Positions 16,713-25,985 of a DNA stretch of 33,421 nt are shown piece after piece. The notes under the pieces were generated by a model. That model did not search any database. It was given only the letters and a program-made list of their open reading frames with translations, and was not told the DNA's origin. Origin of the DNA: Clostridiales bacterium (GTDB taxonomy: Bacteria; Bacillota; Clostridia; Christensenellales; CAG-138); assembly GCA_024698505.1 (NCBI GenBank), contig JAILRE010000045.1:1-33421 (forward strand). Direction: 5' to 3'. The translations under genes and the position numbers were made by a program. The first letter of the stretch is position 1, and every line of letters begins with the position of its first letter.

Positions 16713-18821
16713 ATGACAGACACACTGGTTATCGTAGAGTCGCCCGCAAAGGCAAAGACGATCGGCAAATATCTCGGCTCCAAGTACAAGGTCGTTGCTT
16801 CCAACGGCCACGTCAGGGACCTTCCCAAGAGCCAGCTCGGCGTTGATATCGATAACGGCTTCGAGCCCAAGTATATCACGCTGAGAGGACGAGGGGACGT
16901 TCTCGAAAAGATCAAGAAGGAAGCAAAGCAGGCTAAAAAAGTCCTGCTCGCAACCGACCCTGACCGCGAGGGAGAGGCTATTTCCTGGCATCTTGCCAAC
17001 GCTCTTCATATCGACCCGCAGAAGAACTGCCGCGTCGTATTCAACGAGATAACCAAATCCGTTCTCCAGGCTTCGATCAAAAAGGCGAGGCCCATCGACG
17101 AGAATCTCGTCGACGCTCAGCAGGCACGCCGCGTGCTTGACAGGCTCGTAGGCTACAAGATCAGCCCGCTTCTTTGGGCGAAGGTCAGGAAGGGCCTTTC
17201 CGCGGGCCGCGTGCAGTCAGTCGCAACGAGGATCATCTGCGACCGCGAGCAGGAGATAATGGATTTCGAGCCCGAAGAGTACTGGACTATAACCGCCTAT
17301 CTCAGGTCCCAGTATTCCAAGAAGCCGATCGAAGCAAAATTCTACGGCTACAACGGCGAAAAGACCGACGTAAAGAATGAAGAGGAAGCAAACTCCGTTA
17401 TCGAAAAGAGCAAGGGCGTTCCCTTCGTGCTTTCCGATATCAAGAAGACAGAGAAGATCCGTCACGCTCCCGCTCCTTTCACTACGAGCAGCATGCTCCA
17501 GGAAGCCTCGAGGAAGCTCGGGCTTACGCCTAAGATGACCATGTCGCTCGCTCAGCAGCTCTATGAGGGCGTTGAAGTAGGAAGCAAAGGCAGCGTCGGT
17601 CTTATCACCTATATCCGTACGGACTCCGTCAGGGTCTCAGCCGAGGCTCAGGCTATGGCGCTCGACTTCATCAAGAACAGCTACGGCGATAAGTACGTTC
17701 CCTCCAAGCCGAACATTTACAAGGGCCGCACGAACGCGCAGGACGCACACGAAGCCATCAGGCCGACGAACCTTCTGCTCGTTCCTTCGATGCTGAAGGA
17801 TTCGCTGAAATCCGGCCTTTACAGGCTTTATAAGCTCATTTACGAAAGGTTCCTCGCAAGCCAGATGGTCAGCGCAGTATTCGAGACGACGCAGTATTCC
17901 TTCAATGCGGGCGAGTGCACGTATCACGCCAACGGCGTAAAGACCGTTTTCGACGGCTATACCAAGCTCTATACCGAGAGCTCCGACGATGCGGAGGAGA
18001 AGGAGGGCACTCTGCCCGATGTTGAGCAGGGCGCTTCCTTGGAGGCGGAGGATATTAAGGGCGTCAAGCATATGACACAGCCTCCCGCAAGGTACACCGA
18101 GGCCTCGCTCGTAAAGGCGCTCGAAGAGAAGGGGATCGGCAGGCCGAGCACCTATTCTCCGACGATTTCCACGATAATCGAGCGCGGATACGTCTGTCGT
18201 GAGAAGAAGCAGCTTCTGCCCACCGAACTCGGTTTCGTCGTCACACAGCTGATGAAGGATAATTTCAAGGATATCGTAGACGTTACCTTCACTGCCGATA
18301 TGGAGGAGAAGCTCGACGAAGTCGAGGAGGGAAAGAAGCAGTGGCGCAAGGTCATCGGCGATTTCTACGGCCCGTTCGAGCAGTCCGTCGACGAGGCATT
18401 CAAGAATGTCGAGCACGTCAAGATCCCCGACGAGGTCTCCGACGTAAAATGCGAGAAATGCGGCGCTATGATGGTCTATAAGGTCGGCAGGTTCGGCAAG
18501 TTCCTCGCGTGCCCGAATTATCCCACCTGCAAGAACACCAAGCGCATAGTTGAGAAGATCAACGTAAAATGCCCCAAGTGCGGAGCGGATATAATCAAGC
18601 TCCATAATAAGAAGGGCAGGGCTTTCTACGGGTGCGAGAAGTATCCCGAATGCGATTTCGTATCCTGGCTCAAGCCCACGGGCGAGAACTGCCCCAAGTG
18701 CGGCAAATACATGGTGCAGAAGATCGGCAAGAACGGAAGCTACAAGCAGTGCTCCGACGAAGAGAACTGCGGCTACGTTTTGAGGATGCAGAACAAGCAG
18801 AAGGCCGAAGACGAGGAATGA
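16713..18821 (+). CDS. topA: DNA topoisomerase I
   Basis: 702 residues, standard for type IA enzymes. The TOPRIM domain starts TDTLVIVESPAKAKTI (Glu9) and holds TDPDREGE at 81-88. The active-site Tyr is Tyr300 in TYIRTDSVR. Three C-terminal zinc-ribbon-type modules are visible from about residue 579: CEKCG...CPNYPTC, CPKCG...CEKYPEC and CPKCG...CSDEENC. It relaxes negative supercoils. The ATG at 16713 gives the family N terminus, though the AAAGGA site is unusually far upstream (about 15 nt). Its stop overlaps the trmFO start as ATGA. Confidence 0.97.
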   Translation: MTDTLVIVESPAKAKTIGKYLGSKYKVVASNGHVRDLPKSQLGVDIDNGFEPKYITLRGRGDVLEKIKKEAKQAKKVLLATDPDREGEAISWHLANALHIDPQKNCRVVFNEITKSVLQASIKKARPIDENLVDAQQARRVLDRLVGYKISPLLWAKVRKGLSAGRVQSVATRIICDREQEIMDFEPEEYWTITAYLRSQYSKKPIEAKFYGYNGEKTDVKNEEEANSVIEKSKGVPFVLSDIKKTEKIRHAPAPFTTSSMLQEASRKLGLTPKMTMSLAQQLYEGVEVGSKGSVGLITYIRTDSVRVSAEAQAMALDFIKNSYGDKYVPSKPNIYKGRTNAQDAHEAIRPTNLLLVPSMLKDSLKSGLYRLYKLIYERFLASQMVSAVFETTQYSFNAGECTYHANGVKTVFDGYTKLYTESSDDAEEKEGTLPDVEQGASLEAEDIKGVKHMTQPPARYTEASLVKALEEKGIGRPSTYSPTISTIIERGYVCREKKQLLPTELGFVVTQLMKDNFKDIVDVTFTADMEEKLDEVEEGKKQWRKVIGDFYGPFEQSVDEAFKNVEHVKIPDEVSDVKCEKCGAMMVYKVGRFGKFLACPNYPTCKNTKRIVEKINVKCPKCGADIIKLHNKKGRAFYGCEKYPECDFVSWLKPTGENCPKCGKYMVQKIGKNGSYKQCSDEENCGYVLRMQNKQKAEDEE

Positions 18822-20128
18822 ACGATAACTGCGAAGTAAAGGTGATAGGCGCCGGGCTCGCCGGATGCGAGGCGGCTTATCAGTTGGCGAATAGGGGCAT
18901 ACGAGTTCGTTTGATCGACATGAAGCCCGCAAAGCTTACGCCCGCGCATAAGTCGGCTTCGTTCTGCGAACTCGTCTGTTCGAATTCGCTTCGCTCCGAT
19001 AATATCGAAAACGCTGTAGGGCTCCTCAAGGAAGAGCTCAGGCGCATGGGCTCGCTCATAATGGAATGCGCCGATCGTACGCGCGTTCCCGCCGGAGGCG
19101 CGCTCGCAGTCGACAGGGAGGGCTTTTCAGCGCTTGTTACCGAAAAGATCAAGTCTTGCGATCTGATAAGTGTGGAATCGGCGGAGGTAACGGAAGTTCC
19201 CGAAGCCCCCTGCATAATCGCCACCGGGCCTTTGACCGACGGGCCTCTGCTCGAAAGCATCGAAAGAATAGCGGGAACCGCGCTTCATTTCCATGACGCC
19301 GCTGCCCCGATCGTCACAAAAGAATCCCTCGATATGGACAAGGTATTCGTCTGCTCCAGATACGACAGGGGCTCAGATTATCTTAACTGCCCGATGAACG
19401 CAGAGGAATACTTCCGTTTCATAAGGGAGCTTGTAAAAGCCGAAACGGTCGAGCTGCACGATTTCGAAACGCCGAGAGTATTCGAAGGTTGCATGCCCGT
19501 CGAAACGATGGCAAAGCGGGGCGATATGACGCTCGCTTACGGGCCGCTAAAACCCGTTGGGCTGATCGATCCGCGGACAGGCAAGCAGCCCTTTGCAGTC
19601 GTTCAGCTCAGGCAGGATAACGAAGCCGGAACGCTTTATAACATAGTCGGCTTCCAGACGAACCTTAAATTCCCGGAGCAGCGCCGCGTTTTCGGTCTCA
19701 TACCGGGGCTTGAAAAAGCCGAGTACATCCGATATGGCGTGATGCACCGCAATTCCTATATGGAATCGCCCGCCAAGCTTACGCCGTGGTATGAATTGAG
19801 ATCGAGGGAATACACTTTCTTTGCTGGTCAGCTGACAGGCGTTGAAGGCTATATCGAGAGCGCGTCGTCGGGCTTCGTCGCGGGAGTCAATATGGCGAGG
19901 AAGCTAAAAGGCCTCGATCCCGTCGACTTTGAAGCGTCCACAGCCGTCGGAGCTCTCGGTCACTACGTTTCAGAATACAACGGTTCCGATTTCCAGCCGA
20001 TGAACGTCACGTTCGGAATAATGGAACCACTTAAGGATCCGCCCCGCAATAAGCGCGCAAGGTACGCCGAGATCGCAAAAAGTTCTTTGGCTCGCGTCTT
20101 TGAGCTGACGGAGAAAGGAGAGATATGA
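18818..20128 (+). CDS. trmFO: Folate-dependent tRNA (uracil-54-C5)-methyltransferase TrmFO
   Basis: 436 residues from the ATG at 18818 that overlaps the topA stop; a longer in-frame reading inside topA is not plausible. FAD-binding motif GAGLAGCE at 11-18. Family motifs are ELVCSNSLR (Cys54) and FEGCMPVE (Cys225), which correspond to the two functional cysteines known in the B. subtilis enzyme. It makes T54 in the T-loop of tRNAs using methylene-tetrahydrofolate and FADH2. In B. subtilis xerC (codV) follows; here hslV follows directly with a 4-nt overlap. Confidence 0.96.
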   Translation: MNDNCEVKVIGAGLAGCEAAYQLANRGIRVRLIDMKPAKLTPAHKSASFCELVCSNSLRSDNIENAVGLLKEELRRMGSLIMECADRTRVPAGGALAVDREGFSALVTEKIKSCDLISVESAEVTEVPEAPCIIATGPLTDGPLLESIERIAGTALHFHDAAAPIVTKESLDMDKVFVCSRYDRGSDYLNCPMNAEEYFRFIRELVKAETVELHDFETPRVFEGCMPVETMAKRGDMTLAYGPLKPVGLIDPRTGKQPFAVVQLRQDNEAGTLYNIVGFQTNLKFPEQRRVFGLIPGLEKAEYIRYGVMHRNSYMESPAKLTPWYELRSREYTFFAGQLTGVEGYIESASSGFVAGVNMARKLKGLDPVDFEASTAVGALGHYVSEYNGSDFQPMNVTFGIMEPLKDPPRNKRARYAEIAKSSLARVFELTEKGEI

Positions 20129-20664
20129 TGGATGAATTCAAGGGAACGACCATAGTTGCCGTTAAAAAAGGAACGGAATGCGCTCTGGCCGGAGACGGTC
20201 AGGTCACGTTCGGCGAGAACACTATCATGAAGCATTCCGCAAAGAAGGTCCGCAGGATCTATAACGATAATGTCGTAGTTGGTTTTGCAGGCACCGTCGC
20301 CGACGCTTTCAGCCTTTGCGACAGGTTTGAAAACAAGCTCGAGCAGTACGGCGGAGGCCTTTCAAGGGCCGCCGTTGCGCTTGCTCAGGAGTGGAGGAGC
20401 GACAAGGCGCTCCGTCAGCTTCAGGCGCTGCTTATCTGCGCCGATCACGACGAGCTTCTAATCGTTTCCGGTACGGGAGAGGTTATAAGCCCGGACGACG
20501 GAATTGCCGCGATCGGCTCGGGCGGCATGTACGCACTCGCCGCCGCGAGGGCTTTGAAGCAGAACACGGATCTTTCCGCAAGGGAGATAGCCGAGAAGGC
20601 GATCCTCATCGCCTCCGATATCTGCGTCTATACCAACAGCAACGTCGTCGTGGAGGAGGTATGA
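20125..20664 (+). CDS. hslV: ATP-dependent protease subunit HslV
   Basis: 179 residues. It has a short propeptide, MMDEFKG, before the N-terminal nucleophile Thr of the mature chain, TTIVAVKKG, with GDGQVTFG and the proteasome-like fold features [10 protein letters not shown] and [11 protein letters not shown]. HslV forms a double-hexamer peptidase activated by HslU. There are two adjacent ATG codons (20125 and 20128); AGGAG is 4 nt from the first and 7 nt from the second, so the second may be the real start. The first overlaps the trmFO stop. The nucleophile is Thr here, whereas Bacillus CodW has an N-terminal Ser as nucleophile (known). Confidence 0.95.
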   Translation: MMDEFKGTTIVAVKKGTECALAGDGQVTFGENTIMKHSAKKVRRIYNDNVVVGFAGTVADAFSLCDRFENKLEQYGGGLSRAAVALAQEWRSDKALRQLQALLICADHDELLIVSGTGEVISPDDGIAAIGSGGMYALAAARALKQNTDLSAREIAEKAILIASDICVYTNSNVVVEEV

Positions 20665-20666
20665 GT

Positions 20667-22067
20667 ATGCTTACTCCCAAACAGATAGTCGAACAGCTTG
20701 ACCGTTACATCATCGGTCAGGACGACGCAAAGCGTTCCGTCGCAATAGCGCTCAGAAACAGGTACAGAAGATCGAGGCTCCCCCTTGAAATGAGGGAGGA
20801 GATCACCCCCAAGAACATAATCATGATGGGCCCGACGGGCGTCGGCAAGACCGAGATATCGAGAAGGCTCGCAAAGCTCGTCGAGGCGCCTTTCGTAAAG
20901 GTTGAAGCCACCAAATTCACTGAGGTCGGTTACGTCGGCCGCGACGTCGATTCCATGGTGCGCGATCTCGTGGAGGCATCCATTCGCCTTTGCAAGCAGG
21001 AGGAGTACGATAAGGTCCGCATGATGGCGGAAGCCGCCGCAGAGCAAAGGCTCGTCGATCTTCTCAGCGAGGATCCTAACGCTCCCAGGAAGCCCAGCAA
21101 AGCCGCAAGTCTTTTCGGTCTTCAGATGCTGCTCGGCGGACCCAAGGACGACAAGTCCCCGGATACCGAGATCAGCGAAGAGGAGAAGTACAAGCGCGCT
21201 CAGAAACGCACTTCGCTGCTCGAATCGCTAAGAAACGGCGAACTCGAGGACAGGATAGTAACCGTTGAAGTTACCGAGTCCCAGGGAGGCAGCGACGCCA
21301 TGCTCGCTATGGGTATCGACCTGAACATAAACGAGATGTTCGGCGGAATGATACCCAAGAAGAAAAAGCATAGGAAGGTCCCCGTGTCGGAGGCAAGGCG
21401 GATACTCGTCGCCGAGGAATCCGATAAGCTCATCGATATGGACGATATTATCGACAGAGCCATAACCAGGGCCGAGCAGGACGGCATCATATTCATTGAC
21501 GAGATCGACAAGATTGCCGCCTCAGGGCACGTCTCAGGAGCCGACGTATCGCGCGAAGGCGTTCAGAGGGATATTCTCCCCATCGTTGAAGGAAGCACCG
21601 TAAACACGAAATACGGGCCCGTAAAGACGGACTATATGCTCTTCATCGCCGCGGGCGCGTTCCACGTTTCAAAGGTGAGCGATCTAATCCCCGAGCTGCA
21701 GGGCAGGTTCCCGATAAGGGTAAAGCTCAGCGCGCTTACCGTCGAGGATTACGAGCGCATACTCACTCAGCCGGAGAACGCCGTAACGAAGCAGTATGAA
21801 GCGCTTCTTCAGACGGATAACGTCAAGCTGACTTTCGACGACGAAGCCAAGCGGGCTATCGCAGAGGCCGCATTCCACGCTAATGAGACGAGCGAGAATA
21901 TTGGAGCAAGGCGTCTGCATACAATTATAGAGAATCTGCTGGACGATATCTCCTTCAACGCGACGGGGGATCATCCCATGATCGACGTTGTGATAGACAA
22001 GGCTTACGTCGAATCCCACCTTAACACGGCGAAAGCTTCCGACGACCTGAATAAATACATTATTTGA
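20667..22067 (+). CDS. hslU: ATP-dependent protease ATPase subunit HslU
   Basis: 466 residues from the ATG at 20667, which has AGGAGG 7 nt upstream; an ATG at 20661 overlaps the hslV stop but is too close to that site. The N terminus is MLTPKQIVEQLDRYIIGQ. Walker A GPTGVGKT is at 55-62 and Walker B IIFIDEIDKI follows the long I domain (about residues 110-240). The C-terminal tail DLNKYII matches the HslU tail that inserts into HslV. HslU unfolds substrates and feeds them to HslV. codY, the next gene in B. subtilis, is absent. Confidence 0.95.
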   Translation: MLTPKQIVEQLDRYIIGQDDAKRSVAIALRNRYRRSRLPLEMREEITPKNIIMMGPTGVGKTEISRRLAKLVEAPFVKVEATKFTEVGYVGRDVDSMVRDLVEASIRLCKQEEYDKVRMMAEAAAEQRLVDLLSEDPNAPRKPSKAASLFGLQMLLGGPKDDKSPDTEISEEEKYKRAQKRTSLLESLRNGELEDRIVTVEVTESQGGSDAMLAMGIDLNINEMFGGMIPKKKKHRKVPVSEARRILVAEESDKLIDMDDIIDRAITRAEQDGIIFIDEIDKIAASGHVSGADVSREGVQRDILPIVEGSTVNTKYGPVKTDYMLFIAAGAFHVSKVSDLIPELQGRFPIRVKLSALTVEDYERILTQPENAVTKQYEALLQTDNVKLTFDDEAKRAIAEAAFHANETSENIGARRLHTIIENLLDDISFNATGDHPMIDVVIDKAYVESHLNTAKASDDLNKYII

Positions 22068-22093
22068 CGACGAATACAGAAGGAGTAAACTGA

Positions 22094-23368
22094 GTGAAAC
22101 GGATCATCGCGTCATTGATATTGCTGATAATGCTAACGAGCGTCTTTTCTGGCTGCTCGTGCGGAAGCAATGTCCGCGATGACGAGCTCGTTTATATAGG
22201 CTCTGACCTCAATGCCGTATTTGAAACCGCGTTCCCTGCGGATTATTCCGCCGAAACCGAGCTTCCCGAAAGCACGGATGTTCCGGCAGCAACAGAAATA
22301 CCGACATCCGAACCGATCGATGAAACGTCTCCCGTTCCCACGGAGAAAGTCAGGCAGACGGCCGCGCCGTCTTATACGGAAGAACCGGCGAACACCGCTC
22401 CCGCAGAGGAAACGGAGTTCAAAGAGATTGATCGTCTTCCGGGTTACGTTATTCATAACGGCGTTAATCTTCGCAAAAGGGCAAGCACGGAGTCGACGAT
22501 ACTCGGCGTTTTCCATCGAGACGACGAGGTGGTCATAATCGGCGAAGGCAGTGAATGGTACAAGGTCGAATTCGGCGAGCATACGGGGTTCGTTGCGAAG
22601 CGTTACGTTGCGATAGGACATCCGGATAAGACGCCCGAACCTACGCCTGCGCCTACTCCGAAGCCCACCGCTACGCCCAGGCCGTCTCCCACTCCAACGC
22701 CGAAGCCGACCAGGACGCCTAAACCGACGGCGACGCCTACTCCGAAGCCGACAAAAACACCCAAGCCCACCGCTACGCCGACTCCTAAGCCGACGAAGAC
22801 GCCCAAGCCTACCGCGACTCCGACGCCCAAGCCGACGAAGACTCCCAAGCCTACGGCTACTCCGACGCCGAAGCCGACAAAAACCCCAAAGCCCACGGCT
22901 ACTCCTACTCCCAAGCCGACGAATACTCCGAAACCCACAGCTACTCCGACGCCTACGCCCGAGCCCTGCTATACGGCTCCTCCCGGAAGGTTCTCGGACG
23001 ACGACGTTGAGCTCGTCGCAAGGTATTTGAAGCGCGAAGCGCCGGGCAGCACTTACGTCGGCTGGCGAGCTATCGCGAGCGTTATACTCAACAGAGCGCT
23101 CAACGAGTCCGGCAATTTCCCGGATACGATACGGGGCGTCCTCTTCCAGCATAATCAGTTCTGCACCGAGGCCGAGCTTGAGGGATACGAGGCCACCGAG
23201 GGGACCAGAGCCGCCGCAAGATACGTCCTGCAGGAGCATGGAGCGACCATTCCCAAGAAGGTGCTCTTCTTCAGGGCGTCGTACCTTGGGACCACTTGGG
23301 CTTCGTATATGCAGTATTACGCAACGATTGAGGCCAACTGCTTCTTCTACGGAATAAATTACTTCTGA
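22094..23368 (+). CDS. Lipoprotein with SH3b domain, Thr-Pro repeat linker and SleB-like cell wall hydrolase domain
   Basis: 424 residues from GTG at 22094, with GGAG about 8 nt upstream. The lipoprotein signal ends SVFSGC (Cys21). An acidic Thr/Pro-rich stretch (about 45-110) is followed by an SH3b domain (about 117-174: [32 protein letters not shown]). A Thr-Pro-Lys-rich linker of 14-residue repeats spans about 179-291. The C-terminal domain (about 298-424) resembles the SleB/CwlJ catalytic domain: [35 protein letters not shown]. Glu315 fits the catalytic Glu. Such enzymes cut peptidoglycan or spore cortex. It is last but two in the topA-hslU transcription unit. The linker is a good candidate for O-glycosylation (inference). 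Confidence 0.85.
   Translation: MKRIIASLILLIMLTSVFSGCSCGSNVRDDELVYIGSDLNAVFETAFPADYSAETELPESTDVPAATEIPTSEPIDETSPVPTEKVRQTAAPSYTEEPANTAPAEETEFKEIDRLPGYVIHNGVNLRKRASTESTILGVFHRDDEVVIIGEGSEWYKVEFGEHTGFVAKRYVAIGHPDKTPEPTPAPTPKPTATPRPSPTPTPKPTRTPKPTATPTPKPTKTPKPTATPTPKPTKTPKPTATPTPKPTKTPKPTATPTPKPTKTPKPTATPTPKPTNTPKPTATPTPTPEPCYTAPPGRFSDDDVELVARYLKREAPGSTYVGWRAIASVILNRALNESGNFPDTIRGVLFQHNQFCTEAELEGYEATEGTRAAARYVLQEHGATIPKKVLFFRASYLGTTWASYMQYYATIEANCFFYGINYF
22714..22966 (+). repeat. 42-bp tandem coding repeat (Thr-Pro-Lys linker)
   Basis: About six units of 42 bp encode the 14-residue unit [14 protein letters not shown], the last units varying to PTNT and TPTPEP. Codons for Thr and Pro vary between units (acg, act, acc; ccg, ccc, cct), so the repeat is more conserved in protein than in DNA. 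This suggests selection for the linker rather than very recent slippage. Confidence 0.9.
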
Positions 23369-23380
23369 TAAACATTCTGT

Positions 23381-23842
23381 ATGTTCAATATTGTGCTCGT
23401 GGAGCCGGAGATCCCGCAGAATACCGGCAATATCTCAAGGACCTGCGCAGTCACAGGATGCGCTCTGCATCTTGTAAGACCGCTCGGCTTTTCGGTTGAC
23501 GACAGACAGCTGAAAAGAGCGGGCCTCGATTACTGGAAGGATCTTGACATCTTCTATTATGACAGTTTCGAAGAGGTAGAGGAGAAGCATAAAGGGTCGA
23601 GGTTTTTCCTGTTCTCCACCCATGCTGTGAGAAGCTACGCCGATATCGAATTTCGCGAGGGAGATTTCCTCGTATTCGGAAAGGAGACCGCGGGGCTGGG
23701 GGAGAGGATACTGAGTTCGCACAGGGATTCGATCGCCCGCATACCGATGAGGCCGAACGAGCGCTCGCTGAACCTTTCGAATTCTGTCGCCATCGTAGTT
23801 TATGAGGCGTTCAGACAAAACGGATTCAAGGGGATGATCTGA
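23381..23842 (+). CDS. trmL: tRNA (cytidine/uridine-2'-O)-methyltransferase TrmL
   Basis: 153 residues of the SPOUT class starting MFNIVLVEPEIPQNTGNISR, with FGKETAGLGERIL and the knot motif IPMRPNERSLNLSNSVAIVVYE. TrmL 2'-O-methylates the wobble nucleotide (position 34) of tRNA-Leu. It lies 12 nt after the lipoprotein gene and 2 nt before eda, with no clear SD, so translation is probably coupled. Confidence 0.94.
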   Translation: MFNIVLVEPEIPQNTGNISRTCAVTGCALHLVRPLGFSVDDRQLKRAGLDYWKDLDIFYYDSFEEVEEKHKGSRFFLFSTHAVRSYADIEFREGDFLVFGKETAGLGERILSSHRDSIARIPMRPNERSLNLSNSVAIVVYEAFRQNGFKGMI

Positions 23843-23844
23843 TA

Positions 23845-24480
23845 ATGGATACTCTGGAAACCATCAAACGATCCGAAATAATAGCCATTGCAAGGGGAAT
23901 AAAATCGGAAGATCTTATTCCCGCTTCTCTTGCGCTTTACAGGGCGGGAATCAGAGCCTTTGAAGTAACGTTCGAGCAGGACAAGCCCCTCGTACGAACG
24001 ACCGAAAGCATTGTCGCGCTGATAGGATCAATGCCGGGCGACGCCGTGATCGGCGCGGGGACAGTCATGACAACAGATCAGGTCCGCGCTGCATTTCAAG
24101 CGGGCGCGAGATTCATAATCTCTCCCAATACGGAAAGAAGCGTTATCGAAGAGACAAAAAGGCTCGGTATGGCATCTATACCCGGAGCTATGACGCCTAC
24201 TGAGATCGCGGCCGCTTATTCTTACGGCGCCGATATTGTAAAGGTATTTCCCGCAGGTTTCCTCGGCGCGGAGTATTTCAAAGCCATAAAAGCGCCGCTT
24301 TCGCATATCCCCATGGCGGCGGTTGCCGGCGTCACTCCCGATAACATCGCTGATTTCAAAAAGGCCGGAGCCTGTGCATTCGGGATCAGCAGCGGAGTTT
24401 ATCTTAAAGACGCGGTCATAAATCACGATCTTGAAGCTATAACCTCTGCCGCGGAAGAGTTTTACGCAAGGATCCGCTGA
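23845..24480 (+). CDS. eda: 2-keto-3-deoxy-6-phosphogluconate (KDPG/KHG) aldolase
   Basis: 211 residues, a class I aldolase TIM barrel. Schiff-base Lys133 is in IVKVFPA; Glu40 (AFEVTF) and the phosphate-binding segment GVTPDNIADF are visible. It splits KDPG (or the 4-hydroxy-2-oxoglutarate analogue) into pyruvate and glyceraldehyde-3-phosphate. No KDG kinase, Entner-Doudoroff dehydratase or uronate genes are nearby, so the pathway cannot be told from this window. It is the last gene before a strong terminator. Confidence 0.93.
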   Translation: MDTLETIKRSEIIAIARGIKSEDLIPASLALYRAGIRAFEVTFEQDKPLVRTTESIVALIGSMPGDAVIGAGTVMTTDQVRAAFQAGARFIISPNTERSVIEETKRLGMASIPGAMTPTEIAAAYSYGADIVKVFPAGFLGAEYFKAIKAPLSHIPMAAVAGVTPDNIADFKKAGACAFGISSGVYLKDAVINHDLEAITSAAEEFYARIR

Positions 24481-24494
24481 ATTATAGGAAAAAG

Positions 24495-24519
24495 AAAGGG
24501 AGCGCAAGCTCCTTTTTTT
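24495..24519 (+). terminator. Rho-independent terminator after eda
   Basis: AAAGGGAGC pairs with GCTCCTTT around a GCAA tetraloop, followed by a run of seven T. It closes the topA-to-eda transcription unit. Confidence 0.9.
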
Positions 24520-24551
24520 ACATAAAAACAGATGCCGCAGAACAGACTATC

Positions 24552-24558
24552 CATTATA
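24552..24558 (+). promoter_or_regulatory. Possible sigma-G type -10 box before spoVAD
   Basis: CATTATA resembles the forespore sigma-G -10 consensus (CATnnTA) and lies 25 nt before the spoVAD start. No good matching -35 box was found at the right distance, so this is weak. The context (spoVA genes are controlled by sigma-G) is the main support. Confidence 0.25.
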
Positions 24559-24582
24559 GTTCTTTTGTAAAGGAATGGTAAC

Positions 24583-25620
24583 ATGGATAAGAAGATCGGT
24601 TCTGCGTCTTTTATTCTGCCGAGCTTGCCGAGGATCGTTTCATCGGCGGCATTCGTAGGCAAGAAGGAGGGCGAAGGCCCCCTTGGAAACAGGTTCGACG
24701 TCGTCTGCAGAGACGATACGCTCGGCCTTGAAAGCTGGGAACAGGCGGAAAGCCGTATGCTGGAGAGCGCAGTTCGTTTGGCCCTTCGAAAGATAGATAA
24801 AGAGCCGAAGGATATAGATCACTTCATGGGCGGGGATCTGCTTAGCCAGATAATCTCGGCCGGGTTTGCCGCCCGTGAACTGCAGACGCCTTTTATCGGC
24901 GTTTACGGCGCCTGCTCGACCATGGCTGAAAGCCTCATCACTTCCGCCATGCTGACGGACGGGGGCTTTTCCTCGCTCTCTGTCTGTGGGGCAAGCAGCC
25001 ATTTTTCATCCTCGGAAAGGGAATTCAGGTATCCGCTTGAAATGGGAACCCAGTCGCCTCCGACCGCGCAAAGAACTGTAACAGGCGCGGCTGCGGCTGT
25101 GCTTGCTTCATCAAAAAACAAACTGAAGGACGTGCAGTATGGCAATCTCGTTATTTCGGGCGGAACAATAGGCAGAGTGCGCGATTACGGCATAACGGAC
25201 GCAAGCAATATGGGCGCGGCGATGGCGCCCGCGGCGGCTTCGACGATATGCGCCAATCTGGAGGATTTCGGAGTTCCGCCCGACTACTACGATCTGATCG
25301 TGACGGGCGACCTCGGTTCCTTTGGTTCGGAGATGATGTATGAGCTTTGCAGATCTAAGGGATATGACGTAAGAGTCAATCATTTTGACTGCGGCAAAGA
25401 GATCTACTCCGAGGATCAGAAAGTGATTTGCGGTGGAAGCGGATGCGGCTGCTGCGCTTCTGTGCTCAGCGCAAAGCTCCTGCCTGAGCTCAACGCAGGC
25501 GACTATGACAGGATCCTGTTTGTGGCCACAGGCGCGCTTCTGAGCCCTCTTTCGAGTCTCCAGGGTGAAAGCATACCCTCGATAGCTCACGCCGCTGTGA
25601 TCGAAAGGAGAGCGTTATGA
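24583..25620 (+). CDS. spoVAD: Stage V sporulation protein AD
   Basis: 345 residues with the thiolase-like fold of SpoVAD: GVYGACSTMAES (Cys111), SHFSSSEREFRYP, the QSPPTAQRTVTGA block and GDLGSFG. SpoVAD binds dipicolinic acid and is part of the channel that moves it into the spore and out on germination. A GGAATGG-type site precedes the ATG. It overlaps spoVAE by 4 nt (ATGA). spoVAC, normally directly upstream, is not in the window. The gene marks the organism as a spore former. Confidence 0.95.
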   Translation: MDKKIGSASFILPSLPRIVSSAAFVGKKEGEGPLGNRFDVVCRDDTLGLESWEQAESRMLESAVRLALRKIDKEPKDIDHFMGGDLLSQIISAGFAARELQTPFIGVYGACSTMAESLITSAMLTDGGFSSLSVCGASSHFSSSEREFRYPLEMGTQSPPTAQRTVTGAAAAVLASSKNKLKDVQYGNLVISGGTIGRVRDYGITDASNMGAAMAPAAASTICANLEDFGVPPDYYDLIVTGDLGSFGSEMMYELCRSKGYDVRVNHFDCGKEIYSEDQKVICGGSGCGCCASVLSAKLLPELNAGDYDRILFVATGALLSPLSSLQGESIPSIAHAAVIERRAL

Positions 25621-25985
25621 GCAGCCCTGTTGAATACCTGTACGCTTTTCTGATAGGCGGCGCTCTCTGCACCATCGGTCAGCTTCTTATAAGCCTTACA
25701 AGGCTGACTCCGGCAAGAGTGCTCGTTCTGTTCGTTACGGCCGGCGCATTCCTTACGGCGATAGGCGTTTATGAGCCTATCGCAAAAATAGGCGGAGCCG
25801 GCGCTTCGGTGCCATTGACGGGGTTCGGATACTGCCTTGCCAAGGGAGCTATCGAAGGGGCGAGGGAGGAGGGCTTGATAGGCGCGCTGACCGGCGGAAT
25901 AAAAGCGACCGCGGCAGGTATCGCCGCGGCCATAGTGTTCGGTTATCTGTTTGCGCTTATCTTCAGACCGAAGACCAAATCATGA
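25617..25985 (+). CDS. spoVAE: Stage V sporulation protein AE
   Basis: 122 residues, a small integral membrane protein with about three or four spans. The start is SSPVEYLYAFLIGGALCTIGQ, and PLTGFGYCLAKGAIEGAREEG is conserved in the SpoVAEb type. With SpoVAC and SpoVAD it is needed for dipicolinate transport. Its stop overlaps the stop of the convergent VanW gene by 6 bp, with no terminator between them. Confidence 0.94.
   Translation: MSSPVEYLYAFLIGGALCTIGQLLISLTRLTPARVLVLFVTAGAFLTAIGVYEPIAKIGGAGASVPLTGFGYCLAKGAIEGAREEGLIGALTGGIKATAAGIAAAIVFGYLFALIFRPKTKS

Noticed and set aside
17637-18932. A 431-codon open frame opposite topA
   Set aside because: Covers the conserved topA C-terminal half on the other strand and has no independent support.
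22603-22938. Gly-Val repeat protein on the minus strand, and a CRISPR-like look of the repeated DNA
   Set aside because: The Gly-Val repeat is the antisense reading of the Thr-Pro linker. The repeats are head-to-tail with no spacers, so this is not a CRISPR array.
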